DNA from: Isoptericola dokdonensis DS-3
GTDB lineage: Bacteria; Actinomycetota; Actinomycetes; Actinomycetales; Cellulomonadaceae
Assembly (NCBI RefSeq): GCF_001636295.1
Contig: NZ_CP014209.1
Coordinates: 3,472,001-3,536,000, forward strand
Direction of reading: 5' to 3'
Length of the DNA stretch: 64,000 nucleotides
In this document: positions 57,529 through 64,000 of the stretch, piece by piece
How the letters are laid out: the number at the start of each line of letters is the position of its first letter
Numbering within the stretch: position 1 is the stretch's first letter
Notes under the pieces: generated by a model
Database searches by the model: none
What the model was told of the DNA's origin: nothing
What the model saw: only the letters and a program-made list of their open reading frames with translations
Program-made: the position numbers and the translations under genes

Positions 57529-58290
57529 TCAGGCGCGCAGGTGGCGCAGGGCGTGGTTGCCGAGGGCGGCGCCGGCGACGATCATGGCGGCCGCCGTCGC
57601 GAGCGCGACGACGATGCTGGGGTCGGCGAGGTTGCCGGCGAAGAGCGCCCGCAGGGCGTCCACGGCGTGCGCCATCGGGTTCGCCCTCGACAGTGCGTAG
57701 AGCCAGTCCGGGGCGACCTGCACGGGGAGCAGGGCGCCGGAGGTGACGATGAGCGGCGTATAGGCGAGGGTCAGCACGCCCCAGAAGGCGTAGGCGCTGC
57801 CCAGCGCGACGCCCGCGGCGAGCGACAGGAACGCGATCCCCACGGCGAGCGCGGTGAGGACGACGGCGGCGACGAGCGCGCCGACGACGGAGAAGCTCAG
57901 GCCGAGCGGGGTCGTCACGGCGACGATGACGAGGCCCTGCACGGCGACGGTCAGTGCCGCCCGCAACGCTCGTCCGGCCAGGATCGCCGACCGGCTGGTC
58001 GGGGTGGCGGCGATCCGTTCCAGTGCGCCGGACGCGCGTTCCTCCTGGAGGCCGGAGCCGATGAACGCGCAGGTGCCGAACGCCATGATGACGAGGATGC
58101 CGGGGGCGAACCACTGCATGGTCGACCCGGACGCCGCGTCCGGGGCGGCTCCGACCGCGGCCGCGAGCGGCGCGAACAGGAGCAGCAGGAGCAGGGGGTC
58201 GGCGAGCGACTCGACGTACGGCCAGGGGGTGCGCAACTTGGCGCGGGCGTCGCGCTCGAGGTGCGTGACGGTGTCGGTGAGGATCGTCAT
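57529..58290 (-). CDS. ABC-2 type permease of a drug-exporter pair
   Basis: 253 residues, six membrane helices. The cytoplasmic N-terminus LERDARAKLRTPWPYVESLA precedes the first helix; FGTCAFIGSGLQEERASGAL and LERIAATPTSRSAILAGRAL are the conserved ABC-2 loop, LSRANPMAHAVDALRALFAG the end. It resembles DrrB-type permeases. GGAGACGACC precedes the ATG. It lies 21 nt after the ATPase gene and should form the exporter with it. Confidence 0.9.
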   Translation of the reverse strand: MTILTDTVTHLERDARAKLRTPWPYVESLADPLLLLLLFAPLAAAVGAAPDAASGSTMQWFAPGILVIMAFGTCAFIGSGLQEERASGALERIAATPTSRSAILAGRALRAALTVAVQGLVIVAVTTPLGLSFSVVGALVAAVVLTALAVGIAFLSLAAGVALGSAYAFWGVLTLAYTPLIVTSGALLPVQVAPDWLYALSRANPMAHAVDALRALFAGNLADPSIVVALATAAAMIVAGAALGNHALRHLRA

Positions 58291-58311
58291 GGTCGTCTCC
58301 GAGGATCGGGC

Positions 58312-59268
58312 CTACGCGGCGTCGTCGCGCAGGCTGCGGCCGGTGAGGGTGAGGAAGACGTCGTCGAGGCTGGGCCGGCGGACGCGGGTGCCGACGAGGC
58401 GGACGTCGGCGGCGTCGAGGGCACGGACCACCTCGGGGGTGACCGCGTCGCCGTCGGGGATGCGAAAGGTCAGGCCGGTCCCGGCCGTGGCGACCTGGTG
58501 CGCTCCGGGGAGCCGTGCGGCGAGGGCGGCCGCGACCGGCACGTCGGCGGGGTCGCCGAGGTCGACGGCCACGAGGTCGCCCGAGACCTTGGCCTTGAGC
58601 TGGTCGGGTGTGCCGTCCGCGATGATCTGGCCGTGGTCGATGATGAGGACGCGGTCGGCCGCGGCGTCGGCCTCGTCGAGGTAGTGCGTGGTGAGCAGGA
58701 CGGTGGTGCCGTGCTCGCGTCGTCTGCGGGCGATGTGGTCCCACAGGTTGGCGCGGCTCTGCGGGTCCAGTCCGGTGGACGGTTCGTCGAGGAACACCAG
58801 GTCCGGGTCGTGCACGAGTCCCATCGCGAGGTCGAGGCGTCGGCGCTGGCCGCCCGACAGGGCGGCGACGTCGCGGCGGCCGAGCCCGACGAGGTCGAGC
58901 TCGTCGATCAGGCGCTTCGCCCGTTCCGCCGCCTCGCGGCGGCGGATGCCGTAGAGCCGGGCGTGGGTCGTGAGCTCCTCGGCGACCCGCAGGCCGCCGA
59001 ACGACCCGTTGTGCTGGCCGATGACGCCGATGACGCGACGGATCGCGCCGGGCTGGGAGGCGACGTCGAGGCCGGCGACGCGAGCCGTCCCCGAGGTGGG
59101 TGCGAGCAGCGTGGTGAGCATATTGAGCACGGTGCTCTTGCCGGCGCCGTTCGGGCCGAGCAGGGCGACGGCCTCGCCCGCCGCGACGTCGAGGTCGACG
59201 CCACGGACGGCGTGGACGGGTCCGTCCGGGGTGGCGAACGTCCGGGTCAGGGCTTCGGTGTGGATCAC
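58312..59268 (-). CDS. ABC transporter ATPase, daunorubicin-resistance (DrrA) type
   Basis: 318 residues. Walker A GPNGAGKST, Q-loop VIGQHN, signature LSGGQRRRLDLAMGLV, Walker B LVFLDEPSTGLDPQ and H-loop TTHYLDEAD, then the DrrA-type C-terminal region ending in RVRRPSLDDVFLTLTGRSLR. It powers efflux with the permease encoded after it. GTG 59268 has GAGGAGG upstream. It is divergent from a TetR gene that probably represses it. Confidence 0.93.
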   Translation of the reverse strand: MIHTEALTRTFATPDGPVHAVRGVDLDVAAGEAVALLGPNGAGKSTVLNMLTTLLAPTSGTARVAGLDVASQPGAIRRVIGVIGQHNGSFGGLRVAEELTTHARLYGIRRREAAERAKRLIDELDLVGLGRRDVAALSGGQRRRLDLAMGLVHDPDLVFLDEPSTGLDPQSRANLWDHIARRRREHGTTVLLTTHYLDEADAAADRVLIIDHGQIIADGTPDQLKAKVSGDLVAVDLGDPADVPVAAALAARLPGAHQVATAGTGLTFRIPDGDAVTPEVVRALDAADVRLVGTRVRRPSLDDVFLTLTGRSLRDDAA

Positions 59269-59303
59269 GACGAGCCTCCTCGAGCTCCATGAGCGTGACT
59301 TCC

Positions 59304-59342
59304 ATTACGCGACGTAACGAAACTAAAGCGTAGGCTATCCCC
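59304..59342. promoter_or_regulatory. TetR/ABC intergenic operator and leaderless tetR promoter
   Basis: TTACG-CGA-CGTAA at 59305-59317 is an inverted repeat in the -35 region of both directions. TAGGCT at 59331-59336 lies six bases before ATG 59343. A TetR dimer on this repeat could block both genes. Confidence 0.6.
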
Positions 59343-60023
59343 ATGTCAACAGGTGGAGCAGGAGAGCCCTCGCGCACCGGCAGACCGCGTGACGAGACCA
59401 TCGACGCGGCGGTGCTGACCGCAGCCCTCGACGCCCTGGCCGCCGACGGCTACGGCGGCCTCTCCCTGGTCGCCGTCGCCCGGGCGGCGGGCACCTCCAA
59501 GCCGGCCCTGTACCGTCGCTGGCCCACCAAGCAGCGGCTCGTGCTCGCGGCACTCGAGCACCAGGTGCAGGCCGTCGAACCCCCGGACACGTCGTGCACG
59601 ATGTGCGACCTCGCGGAGTGCCTCGGGCTGTTCGTCACCGCCTTCGAGGCGATGCCGCCCGGTGTGCTCGCGCCCCTCCTGGCCGACGGTCAGGACGGCG
59701 AGGACCTCCGCGAGGAGTTCATGACCCGGCTCTTCGACCCGCCGCGCGACGCCGTCCGGCTCACGCTGGCCCGGGCGCGCGACCGCGGCGACCTGCGGCT
59801 CGACGTCGACCTCGGCCTCACCGTCGACCTGCTGGCCTCGTTCGTCTGCTACCGCGCGATGTTCGGGCACGCACCGACGACGCCGCGCGAGATCGAGGCC
59901 GCCGTCGAGACGATCCTGCAGGGGATCGCCGCCGACTACCCGGCGCTGCTCGCCCGGGCCCAGGGCGAACCCGTCGAGGTGGGCCCCCACGAGCTGCACG
60001 CCGCGCACGCCCCGACCCGCTAG
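59343..60023 (+). CDS. TetR-family transcriptional repressor
   Basis: 226 residues. HTH in AALDALAADGYGGLSLVAVA and AAGTSKPALYRRWPTKQRLV, followed by a helical ligand domain (LFVTAFEAMPPGVLAPLLAD, DVDLGLTVDLLASFVCYRAM). A CTMCDLAEC cluster of three Cys near residues 84-92 is unusual and might respond to oxidants or metal. Divergent from the ABC exporter genes, which it probably represses. The -10 box lies six bases before ATG. Confidence 0.92.
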   Translation: MSTGGAGEPSRTGRPRDETIDAAVLTAALDALAADGYGGLSLVAVARAAGTSKPALYRRWPTKQRLVLAALEHQVQAVEPPDTSCTMCDLAECLGLFVTAFEAMPPGVLAPLLADGQDGEDLREEFMTRLFDPPRDAVRLTLARARDRGDLRLDVDLGLTVDLLASFVCYRAMFGHAPTTPREIEAAVETILQGIAADYPALLARAQGEPVEVGPHELHAAHAPTR

Positions 60024-60038
60024 CGGGGCCGGCCGACG

Positions 60039-61571
60039 CTACGGCGACAGGTGCGAGCGCACGGCGTCGAGGGTGTCCGCCTCGGCGGCGGGCTTGTCGT
60101 CGCGGTAGCGCAGCACGCGGGCGAACCGCAGGGCGACGCCGCCCGGGTAGCGGGTGGAGCGCTGCACGCCGTCGAACGCGATCTCGACGACCTGCTCGGG
60201 GCGGACGCTCACGACCCAGCCGTCGTCGGCGGTCTCCAGCTCGCGGAACCGCTGCGTCTGCCAGGCGAGCATCTCGTCGGTCATCCCCTTGAACGTCTTG
60301 CCGAGCAGCACGAACCCGTCGCCGTCGCGAGCCCCGAGGTGGATGTTCGACAGCGTGCCCTCGCGACGCCCCGAGCCCCGCTCGACGGCGAGCACCACGA
60401 GGTCGAGGGTGTGCCGCGGCTTCACCTTCACCCAGGCGGCGCCGCGGCGGCCCGCCGCGTACCCGGCGGCCAGGTCCTTGACGACCAGCCCCTCGTAGCC
60501 GTCCGCGACGGCGCCGGTGAAGAACCGCGTCACCGCGTCCACGTCGTCGGTGACCAGCCGAGGCACGCGCGCGTCGGGCGGCACGACCCGGTCCAGGACG
60601 TCGAGACGCTCGCGGGTGGGCGCGTCGATGAGGTCGACGCCGTCGGCGTGCAGCACGTCGAAGAACCGGACGGTCAGCGGCACGGTGGCCGCCACCTCAG
60701 CGACATCGTGGGTGCCCGCCCGAGACGCCGTCTCCTGGAACGGGCGCGGCCGTCCGGCCTCGTCCAGCGCGAGGGCCTCGCCGTCGAGCACCGCGGCACC
60801 GACGTCGAGGGACCGGGTGAGCTCCACGATCTCGGGCAGCCGCTCGGTGATGTCGTCCAGGGACCGCGTCAGGACCCGGACGTCGTCGTCGCGCTTGTGC
60901 ACCTGGACGCGGATGCCGTCGAGCTTGACGTCCGCCACGACCTGCCCGCCGCCCAGCTTCTCCACGGCCGCCGCGACGTCCGGCGCCGACGACGCGAGCA
61001 TCGGCCGCACCGGTCGCCCGACCTCCAGGCCGAACGCCTCCAGGGCCGCGGCCCCGCCGGTGAGGGCGGCCCGCGCGATCGGTCCGGAGTCGGCGCTGAA
61101 CATCGCCGCCCGGCGCACCAGGGCGACCGGCACGCCCGCGGCGTCCGCGACGGCGTCGAGCAGCAGGGAGTCCAGGGCGCCCTGACGCAGCTCACCCAGG
61201 ACCAGCCCGCGCAGGAACCGCTGCTCGTCGGTGGTCGCCAGCCCGAACAGGTCCGCCACCGCGGTGGCCCGGGCCGTCGCGGAACCCGGCCCGGACAGCG
61301 CGGACACCGCCTCCAGGGCGTCGTCGACGTCGCGAGGTGTGAGGACGGGGTCGGTCGCCGCGGGCGGGAGGTCCGCCAGCGACCGCCAGCCCACGCCGGT
61401 ACGGCGCTGGCGCAGCCGCCCGGACAGGTACGACGCGACGATCTCCACCTCGTCGCCGTCGCCCACCTCACCGGCGGCGCGCAGCGCAGCGGCGAGCTCG
61501 GCCCGCTTGGTCAGCCGGGAGCGCGTCGCGGCGACGGCGGCATGGGTGCGGACGAGCTCGGCGAGCAGCAC
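60039..61571 (-). CDS. ATP-dependent DNA ligase
   Basis: 510 residues of the LigB/DNA ligase I-like class. An N-terminal helical DNA-binding domain (about 1-185, YLSGRLRQRRTGVGW, LGELRQGALDSLLLDAVADA) precedes the adenylation domain with AMP-accepting Lys216 in VKLDGIRVQVHK, motif III FFDVLHADG, motif IV DGYEGLVVKD and motif V AAWVKVKP, then an OB domain ending QRSTRYPGGVALRFARVLRY. It seals DNA nicks in repair; the essential replicative ligase is NAD-dependent and encoded elsewhere. GTG 61571 follows CAGGAT by six bases. Confidence 0.94.
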   Translation of the reverse strand: MLLAELVRTHAAVAATRSRLTKRAELAAALRAAGEVGDGDEVEIVASYLSGRLRQRRTGVGWRSLADLPPAATDPVLTPRDVDDALEAVSALSGPGSATARATAVADLFGLATTDEQRFLRGLVLGELRQGALDSLLLDAVADAAGVPVALVRRAAMFSADSGPIARAALTGGAAALEAFGLEVGRPVRPMLASSAPDVAAAVEKLGGGQVVADVKLDGIRVQVHKRDDDVRVLTRSLDDITERLPEIVELTRSLDVGAAVLDGEALALDEAGRPRPFQETASRAGTHDVAEVAATVPLTVRFFDVLHADGVDLIDAPTRERLDVLDRVVPPDARVPRLVTDDVDAVTRFFTGAVADGYEGLVVKDLAAGYAAGRRGAAWVKVKPRHTLDLVVLAVERGSGRREGTLSNIHLGARDGDGFVLLGKTFKGMTDEMLAWQTQRFRELETADDGWVVSVRPEQVVEIAFDGVQRSTRYPGGVALRFARVLRYRDDKPAAEADTLDAVRSHLSP

Positions 61572-61623
61572 CCCACCATCCTGACGGCGGCGGGGCTGCC
61601 GTGCCCGGCGACAGCGCGCTCGG

Positions 61624-61806
61624 CTACCAGACGGGCAGGGCGGCGACCGAGAGCACGGCGGCGAAGCCTGCGATCACCCCGGTGGCGAGGAGCACGCCCC
61701 CGGCGGCCGTCCCGGGAGTGGTCCCGGACGCGAGTCGGCGGTACCCGGCGAACAGCAGGACGGCCGTCGTGACCACGAGGACGATGGCGAGGATGTCGAG
61801 GCTCAT
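61624..61806 (-). CDS. Small two-helix membrane protein
   Basis: 60 residues: helix one ILAIVLVVTTAVLLFAGY, a short RRLASGTTPGT loop, helix two GVLLATGVIAGFAAVLSVAA. No family recognised. ATG 61806 follows TACGTT by exactly six bases on the minus strand, the same leaderless spacing as many genes here, which supports it as a real gene. Function unknown. Confidence 0.65.
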   Translation of the reverse strand: MSLDILAIVLVVTTAVLLFAGYRRLASGTTPGTAAGGVLLATGVIAGFAAVLSVAALPVW

Positions 61807-61873
61807 GGGCGCAACGTAGTGGCTCCCGTCGTGGAGCCGTGGTGCGAGTCTCGCCCACCGGGCAGCCGACGGT

Positions 61874-62251
61874 TCAGAGTGCGGGGGCGTGCGCGGCGTC
61901 GTAGGTCTCGCGCGCGGCGAGGACGGCCGCGGAGTGGTCGAGGGTCCAGCGTTCGAGCGCGCGCAGGGGTTCCAGGGCGTCACGGCCGGCGTCGGTGAGG
62001 TCGTACTCGACCCGCGGCGGTACCTCGGCGTGCACGGTGCGCCTCACGAGGCCGTCGCGCTCCAGGCCGCGCAGGGTCTGGGTGAGCATCTTCTGGGAGA
62101 CGCCGCCCACGCGCTGGGCCAGGGCGGTGAAGCGCTGCGGCCCGTCGGCGAGCGCGCCGACGACGAGCACGGTCCAGCGGTCGGCGACGCGGTCCAGCAC
62201 GCTGCGGCTGGGGCAGTCCTTGAGGTACGGGTCGAAGGGGATCGGGGTCAC
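61874..62251 (-). CDS. HxlR-family transcriptional regulator
   Basis: 125 residues, one winged HTH. CPSRSVLDRVADRWTVLVVG, GVSQKMLTQTLRGLERDGLV and PPRVEYDLTDAGRDALEPLR are the HxlR blocks, and Cys13 is the conserved redox/aldehyde-sensing Cys near the N-terminus. AAGGAGG lies before GTG 62251. It is divergent from the NAD(P)H-binding oxidoreductase gene with a clear operator between, so it probably represses that gene and itself. Confidence 0.93.
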   Translation of the reverse strand: MTPIPFDPYLKDCPSRSVLDRVADRWTVLVVGALADGPQRFTALAQRVGGVSQKMLTQTLRGLERDGLVRRTVHAEVPPRVEYDLTDAGRDALEPLRALERWTLDHSAAVLAARETYDAAHAPAL

Positions 62252-62303
62252 GGGGCACCTCCTTGCGGTCGGGCTCGGGCAGGCCTAGGGTAGCCGACGG
62301 TAA

Positions 62304-62326
62304 GTCACTCTCCATCAGAGAGTGAC
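62304..62326. promoter_or_regulatory. HxlR operator, perfect 9-bp inverted repeat
   Basis: GTCACTCTC and GAGAGTGAC flank CATCA, and a further GAGAGAGTGAGAAG half-site lies 8 nt downstream. It sits midway between the divergent start codons. Confidence 0.8.
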
Positions 62327-62350
62327 AGTCGACGAGAGAGTGAGAAGCGC

Positions 62351-62995
62351 ATGGCACGCATCGTGGTGATCGGCGGGACCGGGTACGCCGGGGAGCACAT
62401 CGTCCGGGAGGCAGCAGGGCGCGGGCACGACGTCACCTCCCTGAGCCGGACGGCTCCCACCGACCAGGTCGACGGCGTCCGCTACACGACCGGGTCGGTG
62501 CTCGACGACGCCGACGTGGCCCGCGCGCTCGACGGCGCCGACGTCGTCGTCGCCACCGTGTCGCCGCGCGGCGACATGGAGGGCAAGGTCCGCCCGGCCT
62601 ACGCGCGGCTCGCGGAGCTGGCGACCGAGCGTGACGTCCGCCTCGCCGTCGTCGGCGGTGCCGGCTCGCTGCAGGTCGCTCCCGACGGACCGCGGCTCGT
62701 CGACGGCCCGGAGTTCCCGGACGCGTACAAGGCCGAGGCGCTGGAGTTCACCGCGATCCTCGAGGACCTGCGGTCCGCCCCTGAGGGCCTGGACTGGTTC
62801 TACCTCAGCCCGCCTGCCGTCTTCGGCGCCTACGCCCCGGGCGAGCGCACCGGCACCTACCGCACCGGCGGCGACGTCCTGCTCGCCGCCGACGACGGCA
62901 CCTCGGCCATCTCGGGCGCGGACTTCGCCGTCGCGCTCGTCGACGAGCTGGACCGGCCGGCGCACCGGCGTCGCCGCTTCACCGTGGCGGCCTGA
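62351..62995 (+). CDS. NAD(P)-binding oxidoreductase (atypical SDR, NmrA-like)
   Basis: 214 residues. RIVVIGGTGYAGEHIVREAA is a Rossmann GxxGxxG site, VTSLSRTAPTDQVDGVRYTT and DVVVATVSPRGDMEGKVRPA follow, and LDWFYLSPPAVFGAYAPGER is the conserved C-terminal block of YwnB/NAD(P)H-binding proteins. HxlR-controlled members usually act on quinones or electrophiles; substrate unknown. GAGAAGCGC precedes the ATG and overlaps the extra HxlR half-site. Confidence 0.9.
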   Translation: MARIVVIGGTGYAGEHIVREAAGRGHDVTSLSRTAPTDQVDGVRYTTGSVLDDADVARALDGADVVVATVSPRGDMEGKVRPAYARLAELATERDVRLAVVGGAGSLQVAPDGPRLVDGPEFPDAYKAEALEFTAILEDLRSAPEGLDWFYLSPPAVFGAYAPGERTGTYRTGGDVLLAADDGTSAISGADFAVALVDELDRPAHRRRRFTVAA

Positions 62996-63010
62996 CCGAC
63001 CCCGCTGACG

Positions 63011-63138
63011 GCGCGGTTCCTCCGGCGTCGGGTCCTGACGGCGGAGGAACCGCGCGGTGGCCCGTCGCGGTGGCGCGGTACCTCAGGCATGACCACGACG
63101 AAGGGCGAGGTACCGCGGCGTCGGTCGCCCCGACGCCG
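63011..63138. terminator. Three tandem hairpins between convergent genes
   Basis: Stem 1: 14 bp, 63011-63024 with 63042-63055, the TTCCTCCG family copy 2 with a 17-nt loop. Stem 2: GCGGTACCTC (63075-63084) with GAGGTACCGC (63107-63116). Stem 3: CGGCGTCGG (63116-63124) with CCGACGCCG (63130-63138). They separate the oxidoreductase from msrA. Confidence 0.7.
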
Positions 63139-63158
63139 TGGTTCCTCGCCCTCGGGCG

Positions 63159-63821
63159 TCACGCGGGGTACGGCACCCCGGTGGTCGCGTGGCAGCGGTA
63201 GCCGTGCGGGTTCTTGGACGCCGACAGGTACTGCTGGTGATAGTCCTCGGCGTAGAAGAACGGCCCGGCCTCGACGGCGGGCGCCGCCTCCGTGGTGATC
63301 GGGTCGTAGCCCTTCGCGGCCAGCACCTCGCCGTAGCGGGCGGCGGTCGCCTTCACGGCCTCCTCCTGCTCCGGCGTCGTCCAGTACACCGCCGAGCGGT
63401 ACTGCGTGCCGACGTCGTTGCCCTGGCGGTAGCCCTGGGTCGGGTCGTGCCGCTCCCAGAAGATCCGCAGCAGCTCCTCCTCGGACACGACGGCCGGGTC
63501 GTAGGCGACCAGCGCCGTCTCGGTGTGCCCGGTCCGCGCCGAGCAGACCTCCTCGTAGGTGGGGTTCGGCGTCGTGCCGCCCATGTAGCCGACGGCGGTG
63601 CTCACCACCCCGGGGACCTGCCAGAAGATCTCCTCGGCACCCCAGAAACAGCCCATCGCCAGGTACAGCACCCGGGTGCCGGGGGCCCAGGGGCCGGTCA
63701 GCGACGAGCCCAGCACGGTGTGCGGGCGCGGCGCGGGCAGCACGGGGGACTGGCGGCCCGGGAGCGCCTGCTCCGGGGCGACCATCGTCGTCTTGCCACT
63801 GCCGAACAGGTTCTCGAACAT
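63159..63821 (-). CDS. msrA: Peptide methionine-(S)-sulfoxide reductase MsrA
   Basis: 220 residues. The catalytic GCFWG (Cys58) is followed by [49 protein letters not shown] and [16 protein letters not shown] block ([20 protein letters not shown]). It repairs methionine-S-sulfoxide using a second Cys near the C-terminus (GYRCHATTG). About 50 residues precede the catalytic core, somewhat longer than the minimal enzyme. AAAGGAGG precedes ATG 63821. Confidence 0.96.
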   Translation of the reverse strand: MFENLFGSGKTTMVAPEQALPGRQSPVLPAPRPHTVLGSSLTGPWAPGTRVLYLAMGCFWGAEEIFWQVPGVVSTAVGYMGGTTPNPTYEEVCSARTGHTETALVAYDPAVVSEEELLRIFWERHDPTQGYRQGNDVGTQYRSAVYWTTPEQEEAVKATAARYGEVLAAKGYDPITTEAAPAVEAGPFFYAEDYHQQYLSASKNPHGYRCHATTGVPYPA

Positions 63822-63839
63822 GATCGCTTTCCTCCTTTG

Positions 63840-64000
63840 ACGGGTGCTCGTGGCACCCGTGATCGGCAACGCCGCACCGGCGGCTGCTGTTCCCCGCCGA
63901 TGAGCTCGCGGCGCACCCGCCGTCCACCCTGCCACGAGCGTCGGCCGACGGCGCCGTCGCGGGGGCGGACAGCGTGCGGGCCGCCATGCCGGGGGTGGCA
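63840..64000. other. Upstream region of msrA to the window edge
   Basis: CGGGTGC/GCACCCG forms a 7-bp hairpin in the msrA leader at 63840-63858. The rest is non-coding by eye; a reading frame beginning at ATG 63985 runs off the edge with too little sequence to judge. Confidence 0.4.

Noticed and set aside
63985..64000. Start of a plus-strand gene at the right edge
   Set aside because: Only five codons are present with no clear ribosome site.

Overview
The window is about 74% GC with dense genes, short gaps, many GTG starts and ATGA/GTGA start-stop overlaps, as in an actinobacterium. Enolase followed by a DivIC/FtsB-type protein, DUF501 and Ppx/GppA, the DUF5997 protein beside a LysR-like protein, an ECF42-type sigma factor with DGPF proteins, and a secreted CE4-GH10 xylan enzyme suggest Micrococcales, probably Promicromonosporaceae or Cellulomonadaceae. 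That placement is inference. I see no insertion sequence, prophage or CRISPR array.

Layout. (1) 1-18.4 kb is a surface-polysaccharide region: GT2 and GT4 glycosyltransferases, a Wzm/Wzt-type ABC exporter, paired CelD-like acyltransferases, a NodB deacetylase, an acyltransferase-3, a PAP2 phosphatase and a GT87-like mannosyltransferase. Ten genes from 12189 down to 1941 on the minus strand look like one operon. Two neighbouring gene pairs are recent tandem duplicates. (2) 18.6-26.5 kb holds mfd and a 1351-residue secreted xylan deacetylase/xylanase. (3) 26.7-32.3 kb holds a DUF4190-like membrane protein with TQ-motif repeats, a 51-residue arginine-rich protein, an ABC exporter coupled to an atypical kinase, and an AlkD-like protein. 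(4) 32.4-38.1 kb is core: enolase, DivIC-like, DUF501, Ppx/GppA, NDH-2 and a tRNA with a UAA anticodon. (5) 38.1-54.2 kb has transporters (MFS, two EamA, RND) with regulators, a BI-1 protein, a GH15 enzyme, the DGPF-ECF42 operon and an FKBP. (6) 54.3-64 kb has an rRNA methyltransferase-like protein, a SelW-like protein, DUF5997/LysR-like, an ABC drug exporter with TetR, ATP-dependent DNA ligase, HxlR with an oxidoreductase, and MsrA.

The non-coding DNA is the most unusual part. Six arrays of a 20-bp-period repeat (core GAGTCAGCGC) occur as forward arrays on the left and inverted arrays on the right, around a gene, a terminator or a structured element. A 49-nt structured element occurs twice (47.1 and 54.2 kb) with an almost invariant core, two compensatory base-pair changes and unrelated outer stems. 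Many gene ends carry perfect 18-30 bp inverted repeats without a T tract.

About 15 genes have a TANNNT-like -10 box exactly 6 nt before the start codon, implying leaderless mRNAs. In one divergent pair the two -10 boxes overlap on opposite strands. All functions are read from motifs and context; no database search was possible.
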